A stretch of 7,786 nucleotides of DNA from Ruminococcaceae bacterium UBA2806 (GCA_002351795.1 DEHG01000106.1:33160-40945), one strand, 5' to 3'. Shown: positions 1-6,341, numbered from the stretch's first letter. Numbers and translations are program-made. Notes: generated from the sequence alone by a model not told the origin.

Positions 1-924
1 GCAACAGCAGGCTGGTATAATACGGCAGCCTTTGAACAGTTTGCCGCTGAGGACGGTCTGTATGCAAAAACCATAAACGGCGATGCTTATTCCCGTGAAA
101 TAAAGGAAAAGACGATCGAACTGATAAAGAAGGATCTTGGCAAGATCGATTGTGTTGTATACAGTCTTGCCGCACCACGCAGAACAACAGCGGACGGCGT
201 TCAGTATACCTCAGTGCTTAAAACCGTAGGTCAGCCGTATACGAACAAGACGATCAACCTGAAGGATAATACCGTAAATGATATTACAGTAGAGCCTGCA
301 ACTGAGGAAGAGATCACTGCGACTGTAAAGGTAATGGGCGGCGAGGACTGGAAGGACTGGATCGACGCTCTGAAGGCTGCTGATGCTATTGAAGACAATG
401 CAGTTACAGTTGCATATTCTTATATAGGTCCGGATATCACACATCCGATGTATGCGGACGGATCTATCGGCAAGGCAAAGGATCATCTTTTTGAAACTGC
501 AAAAGAATTGACAAAAAACGGCGGAGTCCGTGCATATATTTCCGTAAATAAGGCGCTTGTTACACAGTCGAGCGCAGCCATTCCGATCGTGCCGCTTTAT
601 ATATCCATACTTTATAAGGTCATGAAGGAAAAGGGCGTTCATGAGGGCTGTATCGAGCAGATGTGCAGAATGTGGAATGAAAAGCTTTTTGCCGGGGTAA
701 CAGATGATGAGGGTCGTATCAGGATGGATGATCTTGAAATGCAGGACGATGTTCAGTCCGAGGTCCATAAGCTGTGGACGGAAATAGCTACCGATAATCT
801 CGATACTCATGCTGATCTTGAGGGATATCATACAGACTTTTACCGTCTTTTTGGTTTTGGCGCAGACGGTGTTGATTATGATGAAGATACTGATCAGAAT
901 GTGACAATACCAAGTCTGATGTGA
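1..924 (+). CDS. fabV: FabV/TER-type trans-2-enoyl-CoA/ACP reductase, N-terminus cut by window edge
   Basis: NAD(P)H-dependent reduction of the trans-2 double bond of enoyl-ACP (fatty acid elongation) or enoyl-CoA (TER, crotonyl-CoA to butyryl-CoA) in the cytoplasm. The frame is open from base 1, giving 307 visible residues. The family is about 397 residues, so roughly 90 are missing, including the dinucleotide-binding glycine motif. Visible family landmarks are TAGWYN at residues 2-7, YSLAAPRR at 54-61, VMGGEDW near 111-117, the YSYIGP block, and the catalytic Tyr-x8-Lys pair as Y151 and K160 inside YADGSIGKAK. NKALVTQSSAAIP near 183-195 and HEGCIEQ near 214-220 are also typical. The GTG at 214 is an internal codon, not the start. 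Stop TGA at 922-924. The visible part looks intact. Sequence alone does not separate the ACP role from the CoA (butyrate) role. Family assignment is very secure. Confidence 0.95.
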   Translation, partial: ATAGWYNTAAFEQFAAEDGLYAKTINGDAYSREIKEKTIELIKKDLGKIDCVVYSLAAPRRTTADGVQYTSVLKTVGQPYTNKTINLKDNTVNDITVEPATEEEITATVKVMGGEDWKDWIDALKAADAIEDNAVTVAYSYIGPDITHPMYADGSIGKAKDHLFETAKELTKNGGVRAYISVNKALVTQSSAAIPIVPLYISILYKVMKEKGVHEGCIEQMCRMWNEKLFAGVTDDEGRIRMDDLEMQDDVQSEVHKLWTEIATDNLDTHADLEGYHTDFYRLFGFGADGVDYDEDTDQNVTIPSLM

Positions 925-934
925 GGTAATTATA
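923..934 (+). promoter_or_regulatory. Ribosome binding site of the 89-residue gene, overlapping the fabV stop
   Basis: GAGGT at 923-927 overlaps the fabV TGA (922-924) and lies 7 nt before the ATG at 935. This placement supports translation of the small gene from the fabV transcript. Confidence 0.7.
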
Positions 935-1204
935 ATGCAGCTGCAGGATATATGTGTAAAAAATATACTTATGTATCTAAATGAAGAGCTTGAGAAAAAA
1001 GACAGTGTAAGCTTCAATGATGTAATGTCGGCAAAGAAATGCAAAAGATATTCTGTCAGTGATATAGGAAAAGCACTGGAGCTTCTGAGAAGAAACGGTC
1101 TGGTAAAAGCTCAGTCCCGGTTCGGATGCAGTGAATTGCTTGAATTTACTGCAACGGGCATAACTGATAAGGGCAGGGAATTTCTTGCAAACGGTCATCT
1201 CTGA
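935..1204 (+). CDS. Small winged-helix-like protein of unknown function (89 aa)
   Basis: I do not recognise a named family. The layout resembles a single winged-helix domain: helix about 4-18, a second short helix about 26-34, a recognition-like helix about 40-54 (SVSDIGKALELLRRNGLV), a likely beta-wing about 56-73, and a closing segment ITDKGREFL at 76-84. That last segment resembles the end of many small winged-helix regulators (YjcQ/PadR/DUF2513-like), though no membership can be claimed. There is no signal peptide or membrane segment. The ATG at 935 has a well-placed GAGGT and sits 10 nt after the fabV stop, so co-transcription with fabV is likely. The gene could be a DNA-binding regulator or a protein-interaction domain. 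Confidence in a real gene is high; confidence in function is low. Confidence 0.8.
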   Translation: MQLQDICVKNILMYLNEELEKKDSVSFNDVMSAKKCKRYSVSDIGKALELLRRNGLVKAQSRFGCSELLEFTATGITDKGREFLANGHL

Positions 1205-1219
1205 AAGCTTGTTTCAGAG
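1199..1219 (+). promoter_or_regulatory. Interrupted palindrome: candidate TetR operator or weak attenuator
   Basis: CTCTGAAA (1199-1206) and TTTCAGAG (1212-1219) are perfect inverted repeats around GCTTG. A U-G pair at 1198/1220 would extend the RNA stem. The element spans the stop codon of the preceding gene (1202-1204) and lies 50 bp before the TetR ATG. The size and symmetry suit a TetR-family operator (inference). The right arm overlaps a weak TTGTTT (1210-1215) that sits 17 bp from TAGATC (1233-1238). As RNA it is a hairpin followed only by AAGTTTTAT, a poor terminator. Confidence 0.4.
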
Positions 1220-1260
1220 GAAGTTTTATAAATAGATCTTTGTTAAAAATTCAGAAACGT

Positions 1261-1269
1261 GAGGTAAAT
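1261..1269 (+). promoter_or_regulatory. Ribosome binding site fixing the TetR start at 1270
   Basis: GAGGT at 1261-1265 sits 4 nt before ATG 1270. An in-frame TTG at 1240 would add ten residues (LKIQKREVN after the start) but has no comparable site, so ATG 1270 is preferred. Confidence 0.75.
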
Positions 1270-1839
1270 ATGACAGATTCTGTATATACAAAATATGCAA
1301 TAGCGAATGTTTTCAAGGAAATCATGACAAAAAAGTCGTTTGAAAAGATAACTATATCTGATATTACGACTGCCTGCGGACTTAACAGACAGACATTTTA
1401 TTACCATTTCAGGGATAAATATGAGCTGCTTAACTGGATATTCTATAACGATGCTATATTGCCGTTTGTGGAAAATCTCGGCTTTGATAACTGGAGCGAA
1501 AAGCTGTGTAACATGTTGAATATGATATATACAAATTCACGCTTCTATTCCAATGCGCTAAAAATCTCATACGGTCAGGAATTCAAATCCTATATGCATA
1601 AGGCAAATACAAATGTATTTCTTTCGGTCATAGAGGAAGTATCCGGTAATTATGTAATGGCGGATGATGACAAGGTTTTTATAGCTGAATTTTTCTCCTA
1701 TGGAATGACAGGGACAATTGTAAGCTGGGTACAGCGTGGGATGAAGGAATCGCCGGAGACTGTTACCTCTCATATTGTTAATCTTGTAAATGACTGTCAG
1801 CGTCTTGCTGTAAAAAGGTATATGATGCCTAAAAAATGA
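1270..1839 (+). CDS. TetR/AcrR-family regulator, DhaS-like
   Basis: One-component transcription factor of 189 residues. Residues 1-55 form the TetR N-terminal DNA-binding domain, with an amphipathic first helix (YAIANVFKEIM), ITISDITTACGLNR as the helix-turn-helix, and the family signature QTFYYHFRDKYEL at 41-53. The all-helical ligand domain ends with FFSYGMTGTIVSWVQRGMKE at 141-160, typical of the C-terminal domain shared with DhaS (TetR_C_8 type). DhaS itself is an activator of dihydroxyacetone kinase genes, but many relatives control unrelated neighbours and no dha genes are visible here. It lies 65 nt behind the small winged-helix gene and on the same strand as fabV, so regulation of itself and of the fabV unit is plausible but inferred. 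The palindrome at 1199-1219 is the obvious candidate operator. The ligand is unknown. Confidence 0.9.
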   Translation: MTDSVYTKYAIANVFKEIMTKKSFEKITISDITTACGLNRQTFYYHFRDKYELLNWIFYNDAILPFVENLGFDNWSEKLCNMLNMIYTNSRFYSNALKISYGQEFKSYMHKANTNVFLSVIEEVSGNYVMADDDKVFIAEFFSYGMTGTIVSWVQRGMKESPETVTSHIVNLVNDCQRLAVKRYMMPKK

Positions 1840-1881
1840 TAAAATATGAATCTGCGGTGTTTTTTTAGCACTCTGATATAT

Positions 1882-1924
1882 AAAGAAAAAATGAGCTGTT
1901 TCACTTTTTAGTGAGGCAGCTCAT
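1882..1924 (-). terminator. Rho-independent terminator for the HD-GYP gene (leftward)
   Basis: ATGAGCTG (1891-1898) pairs with CAGCTCAT (1917-1924). TT/GG at 1899-1900/1915-1916 continue as wobble pairs on the plus strand (mismatched on the minus strand), and TCACT/AGTGA close on a 4-nt loop (1906-1909). On the minus strand the stem is followed by TTTTTCTTT (complement of 1890-1882), the hallmark of termination in the leftward direction. On the plus strand no U-tract follows, so it is at best a weak terminator for the TetR gene. It is 112 nt beyond the HD-GYP stop. Confidence 0.75.
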
Positions 1925-1970
1925 CTCTGTGCGTTTGAAATTCACCTGATCTGGTGATAATAATAGTATA

Positions 1971-1989
1971 ATGTTTTTTCAAAAAACAT
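1971..1989. repeat. AT-rich perfect inverted repeat
   Basis: ATGTTTTTT (1971-1979) and AAAAAACAT (1981-1989) are exact inverted arms around one base. It lies in the convergent gap between the HD-GYP stop and its distal terminator, next to a smaller inverted repeat TCACC/GGTGA (1942-1946 and 1953-1957). Function unknown; it may only reflect AT-rich composition. Confidence 0.4.
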
Positions 1990-2036
1990 CATTCTGATGC
2001 GATATAAATGTATCTTCCAATTATAGTTTAACGGAT

Positions 2037-3362
2037 TCAGTTTGTATCAAAAAGTTCATAATCATATTTTTTATCGGTTTGTTCCTTCATATTGTAATCC
2101 TTATCCTCGTCGATCATCTCAAGCATAATATTAGCTATAAAGGGGTCGATCTGTGTGCGTTTTGCACGTTCTATCTCAGCTTTGACGACATTCTGCGGAA
2201 GAACATCTCTGTAGCTGCGCTTTGAGGTCATTGCATCATATACATCGGCAACGGCAATAATTCTTGCTTCTATCGGTATCTGATCTCCCCTCAGACCGTC
2301 AGGATAACCGCTTCCGTCATAGCGTTCATGGTGCCATCTTGCGCCGTAATACAGGTTGGGCATTTCCGTTATATCCTGTAATACCTCAGCGCCAATTTCA
2401 GGATGTGACTTTATGGTGAAAAATTCATCATCGGTAAGCTTTGCCGTTTTGTTAATGATCGTATCGGGTATACCGATCTTCCCTATATCATGCAGAAGAC
2501 CCATGTAAAAGATGTCACGCTGATAAGCTTCGTCTTTACCGAGTCTGCGGGCTAGTTCCTTTGAATAGTGTGCTACACGCTCGGAATGACCGTTTGTGTA
2601 TGAATCCTTTGCGTCCACAGTTCTCGCAAGTGCGCTTACCATCTGCAAAGACAGACGTTCAGACATCTGTACCTGTTCGATATGCTTGCCTATTATATCA
2701 TCCCTGTACCTTTCTGACTGGAAATACATATAATAGAAGATCAGACAGCCTACGATACAGCATCTTAAAACGGAAGGGCTTTTGATAATTGTTTCGCCTA
2801 TCATACCGAGTATCATGGTAATAGATATTGCAAAAAGGATAAGTCTTTCAAATGATTTTTTCTTATTGATAACGCTGTATGAAAGCATCAGCACGAACCA
2901 CAGATAGATTATGATTATTATATCCGTCATAAATCCCAGCGGTCCTCTATGGAAGATATGATTATTGTCATAATAGAATACCCATACTGCGGTAGGCGGT
3001 ATAAAGGGTGTGAAGGCTATGCCTATGTTTATTATTGCGGGAAGAAGCAGAGGCAGTCTAACTCTTTTTCTATCGTCATTTCTTAGTACTATGCGTATGA
3101 AGTAATACATCAGGATAGGACGTATCGAATATCCGAGCGAGGTTATAAGAGTTAGAAGGATCCTGTATCCTCCGCTGAGAGATTCCAGATAAAGCTGTAT
3201 ATTGTAGATCATCAGATCAATAAATATTAAAGCCGCTAAAGTGATAAAGCTGTTTCTGACTTTCTTTTCAAGATGTGAATTTCCCCATATAAAAAACAAA
3301 AAGAATACAAGACCTATAATAGGGAATAAATTGATAGATACTATGGTTTGTAGATCGATCAA
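2037..3362 (-). CDS. Seven-TM membrane HD-GYP cyclic-di-GMP phosphodiesterase
   Basis: Predicted to hydrolyse c-di-GMP at the inner face of the membrane. Numbered from the preferred TTG start (441 aa), residues about 7-214 hold seven hydrophobic segments (near 7-26, 37-56, 66-92, 103-126, 142-164, 173-193, 197-214), an uncharacterised sensory region. A short linker, near 215-245, joins this to an HD-GYP domain (about 245-415). Metal and catalytic residues are all present: H259, H291-D292 in LLHDIGKIGIPD, H320 in HPEIG, H344-H345, the DGSGYPDG signature at 349-356, and D373 in VADVYDAM. It therefore looks active. A charged, Asp/Lys/Tyr-rich tail ends the protein. Start choice: the first TTG in frame (3404) has no ribosome binding site and ATG is absent nearby, whereas TTG 3362 lies 10 nt after AAAGGGGG (3380-3373). 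Transcribed alone from the promoter near 3433; the terminator is at 1882-1924. Confidence 0.92.
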   Translation of the reverse strand: MIDLQTIVSINLFPIIGLVFFLFFIWGNSHLEKKVRNSFITLAALIFIDLMIYNIQLYLESLSGGYRILLTLITSLGYSIRPILMYYFIRIVLRNDDRKRVRLPLLLPAIINIGIAFTPFIPPTAVWVFYYDNNHIFHRGPLGFMTDIIIIIYLWFVLMLSYSVINKKKSFERLILFAISITMILGMIGETIIKSPSVLRCCIVGCLIFYYMYFQSERYRDDIIGKHIEQVQMSERLSLQMVSALARTVDAKDSYTNGHSERVAHYSKELARRLGKDEAYQRDIFYMGLLHDIGKIGIPDTIINKTAKLTDDEFFTIKSHPEIGAEVLQDITEMPNLYYGARWHHERYDGSGYPDGLRGDQIPIEARIIAVADVYDAMTSKRSYRDVLPQNVVKAEIERAKRTQIDPFIANIMLEMIDEDKDYNMKEQTDKKYDYELFDTN

Positions 3363-3372
3363 ATTATATCTG

Positions 3373-3380
3373 CCCCCTTT
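3373..3380 (-). promoter_or_regulatory. Ribosome binding site supporting TTG start of the HD-GYP gene
   Basis: Minus-strand AAAGGGGG, a one-base variant of AAGGAGG, lies 10 nt before TTG 3362-3360. It falls inside the reading frame if translation began at the upstream TTG 3404, so the upstream start is less likely. Confidence 0.55.
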
Positions 3381-3432
3381 GATAATGCCGCTGAAATACA
3401 GCAAAGCTCACATAATAATAAAAATCAAATAT

Positions 3433-3463
3433 ATTATAACATAAATTTTTGCATTACGAACAA
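3433..3463 (-). promoter_or_regulatory. Promoter of the HD-GYP gene
   Basis: Minus-strand TATAAT (3438-3433) is a perfect -10 box. The -35 is weak: TTGTTC (3463-3458) at 19 bp, or TTCGTA (3460-3455) at 16 bp. A 14-bp perfect AT palindrome (3464-3477, T6-A-T-A6) sits just upstream. Transcription would start near 3426, giving a leader of about 60 nt to TTG 3362. Confidence 0.45.
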
Positions 3464-3504
3464 TTTTTTATAAAAAACGGTTACAATATTATAACAATTT
3501 ATAT

Positions 3505-3550
3505 AATAAAATAAAAAACACTGTCAGACTTGATCGACCGACAGTGTTTT
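3505..3550 (-). terminator. Rho-independent terminator of the aminotransferase-trpS-membrane protein unit
   Basis: AAAACACTGTC (3515-3525) and GACAGTGTTTT (3540-3550) form a perfect 11-bp stem around a 14-nt loop. On the minus strand the stem runs into TTTATTTTATT. It begins 13 nt past the stop of the small membrane protein gene. Confidence 0.88.
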
Positions 3551-3562
3551 AATGTTGAATTG

Positions 3563-3967
3563 TTAAGAAGTCTGATCGGAATCGTTATCCGAGTTGGTTA
3601 TTCTCATACCTCCGGTGCTGCGGGGTTTTTTCTGTTTATTGAAAACAGTTGCATTATCCGAACCCGAACCGTTTGTTGTTTTGATAAAGTCCTTGGTTGT
3701 ATTGTGGGTAAGATAAATAATGTTTCCTATTATTGCTAAACGTATGAAACGTATAATACAGATAATAGTGAGAATAAGAAGTACGGAGCAAATAATTATT
3801 TCGATCAAAGCAGTATTTTTAACGTTTTCCAGAACGCCGTATGCTGCCGTATCCGGAGAAACGGAGGTCATAGCAGACGCAGAAAAGGTATTTATTGCCA
3901 ATAACAATCTGTAACCCTCATAGATACCGCTTAAAACAAGGACGACCGCAGTAAGAGTACTATACAT
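3563..3967 (-). CDS. Small two-TM membrane protein of unknown function, coupled to trpS
   Basis: A 134-residue protein I cannot assign to a named family. A hydrophobic N-terminal segment (about 4-24, possibly a membrane anchor or uncleaved signal) is followed by a Ser/Thr-rich polar stretch (25-50) and a strongly hydrophobic segment at 53-73 (ALIEIIICSVLLILTIIC). A second apolar run with Arg, 73-87, may lie along the membrane. The last ~45 residues are polar, with Asn, Ser, Thr and Lys. The likely topology is two membrane passes with a small external loop and a cytoplasmic tail, but orientation is a guess. The ATG at 3967 is 2 nt past the trpS stop. Its GGGAGGT (3978-3972) is made of the last trpS codons, so translation is probably coupled. 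It is the last gene before the terminator. No enzyme motif is seen. Confidence 0.8.
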   Translation of the reverse strand: MYSTLTAVVLVLSGIYEGYRLLLAINTFSASAMTSVSPDTAAYGVLENVKNTALIEIIICSVLLILTIICIIRFIRLAIIGNIIYLTHNTTKDFIKTTNGSGSDNATVFNKQKKPRSTGGMRITNSDNDSDQTS

Positions 3968-3969
3968 GA

Positions 3970-4992
3970 TTACCTCCCGATAAAGCCGATCTTTTTCATT
4001 GCTTTATCAAGTGTGCGCTGGGATATCTTTGCGGCAATTTCTGCACATCTGCGGTACTGTTCTTCAAGATATGCTTTGTCACTGATAAGCTTGTCAAAAC
4101 GCTCCTGTATGGGACGTACCTCTTCAATGACAGCTTCGCCGACAGCGGTTTTGAAATCACCGTAGCCTTTTCCTTCAAATTCAGCAGTGATCTCCTGCTC
4201 AGTCTTTCCTGTTACAGCGCTCATTATGCCGATAAGATTGTTGATACCGTCCTTGCCTTCGCCAACGCATACCTTTGCTTCGCTGTCCGTAACGGCTCTT
4301 TTGAATTTCTTCATGATCGTATCGGGCTTATCAAGAATAGCTACCCATGAATTGGCATTTTCGTCGGATTTGGACATCTTTTTTGTAGGATCCTGCAATG
4401 ATCTTATCCTTGCGCCTACCTCGGGGATATAGCCCTCCGGTACGGTAAAAGTCTTGCCGTAAACACCGTTGAATCTTTCGGCAATGTTTCTTGTAAGCTC
4501 CAGATGCTGCTTCTGGTCAGCGCCTATCGGAACAAGATCAGCCTGATACAGCAGGATATCGGCAGCCATGAGTGAAGGATATGTGAAAAGTCCCGCATTT
4601 ACATTATCTGCATGCTTTGCGCTTTTATCCTTGAACTGAGTCATTCTTGAAAGCTCGCCAAACTGTGTGTAGCAGTTCAGCAGCCAAGCAAGCTGGGAAT
4701 GTGTGGGAACGTGACTCTGTAAAAAGAACAGGCTTTTTTCAAGGTCAATTCCGCAGGCAAGAAAGAGCGCATACGCTTCAAGAATATTTTTTCTGAAATT
4801 CTTCGGATCCTGTCTGACCGTTATTGCATGAAGGTCAGCTACTGCAAATATACATTCATATTCATCCTGGAGCTTGACCCAGTTTCTGAGAGCGCCTATA
4901 TAGTTTCCGAGAGTGATAGTACCGCTGGGCTGGATAGCACTGAAAATTCTCTTTTTCTTTTCGGGCTGCTGTGTTTTAATTTCTTCCGGCAT
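3970..4992 (-). CDS. trpS: Tryptophanyl-tRNA synthetase
   Basis: Cytoplasmic class Ic aminoacyl-tRNA synthetase that activates tryptophan with ATP and charges tRNA-Trp. The 340 residues match the bacterial family length. An 11-residue charged lead precedes the Rossmann catalytic core starting at KRIFSAIQPSG. The HIGH-equivalent motif is TITLGNYIGA (25-34), here TLGN in place of HIGH as is usual for TrpRS. FTYPSLMAADILLYQ (136-150), GADQKQHLELTR (157-168) and KMSKS (205-209, in DPTKKMSKSDEN) are diagnostic. The C-terminal helical part (about 225-340) binds the tRNA anticodon region. ATG 4992 has GGAGGT (5006-5001) 8 nt upstream. The aminotransferase stop is one base before the start (TGA t ATG), so the pair is translationally coupled. 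No T-box is seen in the unit's leader. Intact. Confidence 0.98.
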   Translation of the reverse strand: MPEEIKTQQPEKKKRIFSAIQPSGTITLGNYIGALRNWVKLQDEYECIFAVADLHAITVRQDPKNFRKNILEAYALFLACGIDLEKSLFFLQSHVPTHSQLAWLLNCYTQFGELSRMTQFKDKSAKHADNVNAGLFTYPSLMAADILLYQADLVPIGADQKQHLELTRNIAERFNGVYGKTFTVPEGYIPEVGARIRSLQDPTKKMSKSDENANSWVAILDKPDTIMKKFKRAVTDSEAKVCVGEGKDGINNLIGIMSAVTGKTEQEITAEFEGKGYGDFKTAVGEAVIEEVRPIQERFDKLISDKAYLEEQYRRCAEIAAKISQRTLDKAMKKIGFIGR

Positions 4993-4993
4993 A

Positions 4994-6190
4994 TCAAAGT
5001 ACCTCCGATGCTAATTTTCCGAGCAGTTTGATCCCTTTTTCAAGCTGTTCATCCGTGGGAGTTGAGAAGTTTATGCGGAAGCTGCTGCACTGCTCCGCTT
5101 CATCAGTAAGGAATGCATTTCCGGGAACGACGCAGACCTTATTGAGTACAGCCTGCTTGCAGAATTCAGGCATAGAAATTTTTGCATTATCAGGCAGCTT
5201 ACACCAGATGAAAAGACCGCCCTCTATTCTCTGATAGGTAATGCCTGTAGGAACGATATATTTGTCAAGCAGATCCATGCAGAAATCAGCCTTCTTTTTA
5301 TATATCTTACGCAGTGATGCAAGATGTCCTTCAAAATCATATTCTGTCATGAATTTATGAGCTACCATCTGTGCCCAGGAATTTGAATGTACATCCTCGC
5401 CCTGTTTGCATACAACCATTTTCTGTATAACAGGCTTCGGTGCGATAGCATATCCGAGACGCATACCCGGTGAAAGGACCTTTGAGAATGAACCGGCATA
5501 TACAACAATGCCGTCAGTATCAAGAGATTTGATGCAGGGAACGTTCTCGCCGCTGATGCGGAGTTCGCCGTATGGATTATCCTCAAGTATCATAACGCTG
5601 TATTTTTTTGCAAGCTCATATATAGCCTTGCGCTTTTCAAGGCTTGTTGTAACGCCGGACGGATTCTGGAAATTAGCGATTATGTATATGAAACGGACAT
5701 TTTTCTCTGTCTGCAAAGCCTTTTCAAGAGCTTCAAGGTTCATACCGTCATGCTCAAGCGGGATACCGCAGAGACGGCAGTTGAATGAACGGAAGGAATT
5801 GAGTGATCCGATAAAGCTCGGAGCTTCGCAGATGACAGTATCACCTTCATTACAGGTGGTTTTTGTAAAAAGATCCATTACCTGCTGTGCGCCGGAGGTG
5901 ATAAGGATATCATCGTTTTCGCTGCCTACGCCGTATTTGCCTGTCATATAGTCCCATACAGCAGTCTTTAGCGGAGGATAGCCCTCTGTAAAGCTGTACT
6001 GAAGTGCAGCAATGGGATTTTCCTCAAGTATCTGCGCTGAGATCTCAGCAATTGCCTTTACCGGGAAAGCTTCGGGTGCGGGATTTCCGGCGGAAAGAGA
6101 AACTACTGTCGGGTCGGCAGCATATTTGAAGATTTCTCTTATGGCGGATGGTTTAAGTGTCTTAACCTTGTCTGAAACAACGTATTCCAT
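4994..6190 (-). CDS. PLP-dependent class I/II aminotransferase (LysN/aromatic type)
   Basis: Cytoplasmic fold-type I transaminase that moves an amino group between an amino acid and a 2-oxo acid. At 398 residues it has no MocR-type DNA-binding extension, so it is a stand-alone enzyme. Motifs include SLSAGNPAPEAFP (31-43) near the N-terminus, substrate-pocket Y65 in LQYSFTEGYPPL, ITSGAQQ (97-103), the N176-P-S-G motif, D204 and Y207 in LEDNPYGELR, the Schiff-base K237 in GSFSKVLSPGMRLGY with R244 as phosphate contact, and the carboxylate-binding R372 in SFRINFS. The closest families are 2-aminoadipate (LysN), aromatic and kynurenine aminotransferases. Substrate cannot be fixed from sequence. 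Linkage to trpS hints at an aromatic amino acid, but this is only inference. ATG 6190 has AGAGG (6203-6199) 8 nt upstream. First gene of a three-gene unit. Confidence 0.93.
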   Translation of the reverse strand: MEYVVSDKVKTLKPSAIREIFKYAADPTVVSLSAGNPAPEAFPVKAIAEISAQILEENPIAALQYSFTEGYPPLKTAVWDYMTGKYGVGSENDDILITSGAQQVMDLFTKTTCNEGDTVICEAPSFIGSLNSFRSFNCRLCGIPLEHDGMNLEALEKALQTEKNVRFIYIIANFQNPSGVTTSLEKRKAIYELAKKYSVMILEDNPYGELRISGENVPCIKSLDTDGIVVYAGSFSKVLSPGMRLGYAIAPKPVIQKMVVCKQGEDVHSNSWAQMVAHKFMTEYDFEGHLASLRKIYKKKADFCMDLLDKYIVPTGITYQRIEGGLFIWCKLPDNAKISMPEFCKQAVLNKVCVVPGNAFLTDEAEQCSSFRINFSTPTDEQLEKGIKLLGKLASEVL

Positions 6191-6306
6191 AATGTCAGCC
6201 TCTTTCTTTTTATTTTAAACTTTTATTTTGGGATATGTACAAAGCCGGAGGAGGCTTTGCTGCGGGGATTCGCAATAAATCTATAATGCAGATCAGCATT
6301 TCCTGC
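6191..6306 (-). promoter_or_regulatory. Structured leader of the aminotransferase-trpS transcript
   Basis: About 116 nt of untranslated leader if transcription starts near 6306. On the minus strand it contains two tandem hairpins: TGCG/CGCA (6274-6271 and 6264-6261) and AAAGCC/GGCTTT (6258-6253 and 6246-6241, loop TCCTCC). AGCCTC (6256-6251), covering part of the second hairpin's left arm and loop, is exactly complementary to GAGGCT (6202-6197), the ribosome binding site. The two pairings are mutually exclusive, a possible translational switch (inference). I found no T-box motif or Trp-rich leader peptide. Confidence 0.35.
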
Positions 6307-6312
6307 TCCCCT

Positions 6313-6341
6313 ATTCTAACATATTTCCCTGTCTTTTGCAA
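6313..6341 (-). promoter_or_regulatory. Promoter of the aminotransferase-trpS unit (proximal)
   Basis: Minus-strand TTGCAA (6341-6336) and TAGAAT (6318-6313) are separated by exactly 17 bp. TG one base ahead of the -10 gives an extended -10. Predicted start near 6306. Confidence 0.6.

Noticed and set aside
211..1044. Long leftward open frame (277 codons) opposite fabV
   Set aside because: It is antisense to a strongly conserved enzyme, has Cys/Ile/Ser-rich unnatural composition and no recognisable domain or ribosome binding site.
1840..1880. Rightward terminator directly after the TetR gene at the T7 run (1860-1866)
   Set aside because: The run is not preceded by a GC-containing stem; only an A-T pairing with the A-run at the gene end is possible.
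3405..3432. c-di-GMP riboswitch before the HD-GYP gene
   Set aside because: The leader is about 60 nt, AT-rich and lacks the length and conserved structure of either c-di-GMP riboswitch class.
5406..5951. Rightward open frame (181 codons) opposite the aminotransferase
   Set aside because: Shadow of the conserved aminotransferase coding sequence; no ribosome binding site or domain.
6241..6274. CsrA-type sites: two plus-strand hairpins with GGA in the loops
   Set aside because: No rightward gene or promoter is seen here, so these loops are more simply the complement of the minus-strand leader hairpins.
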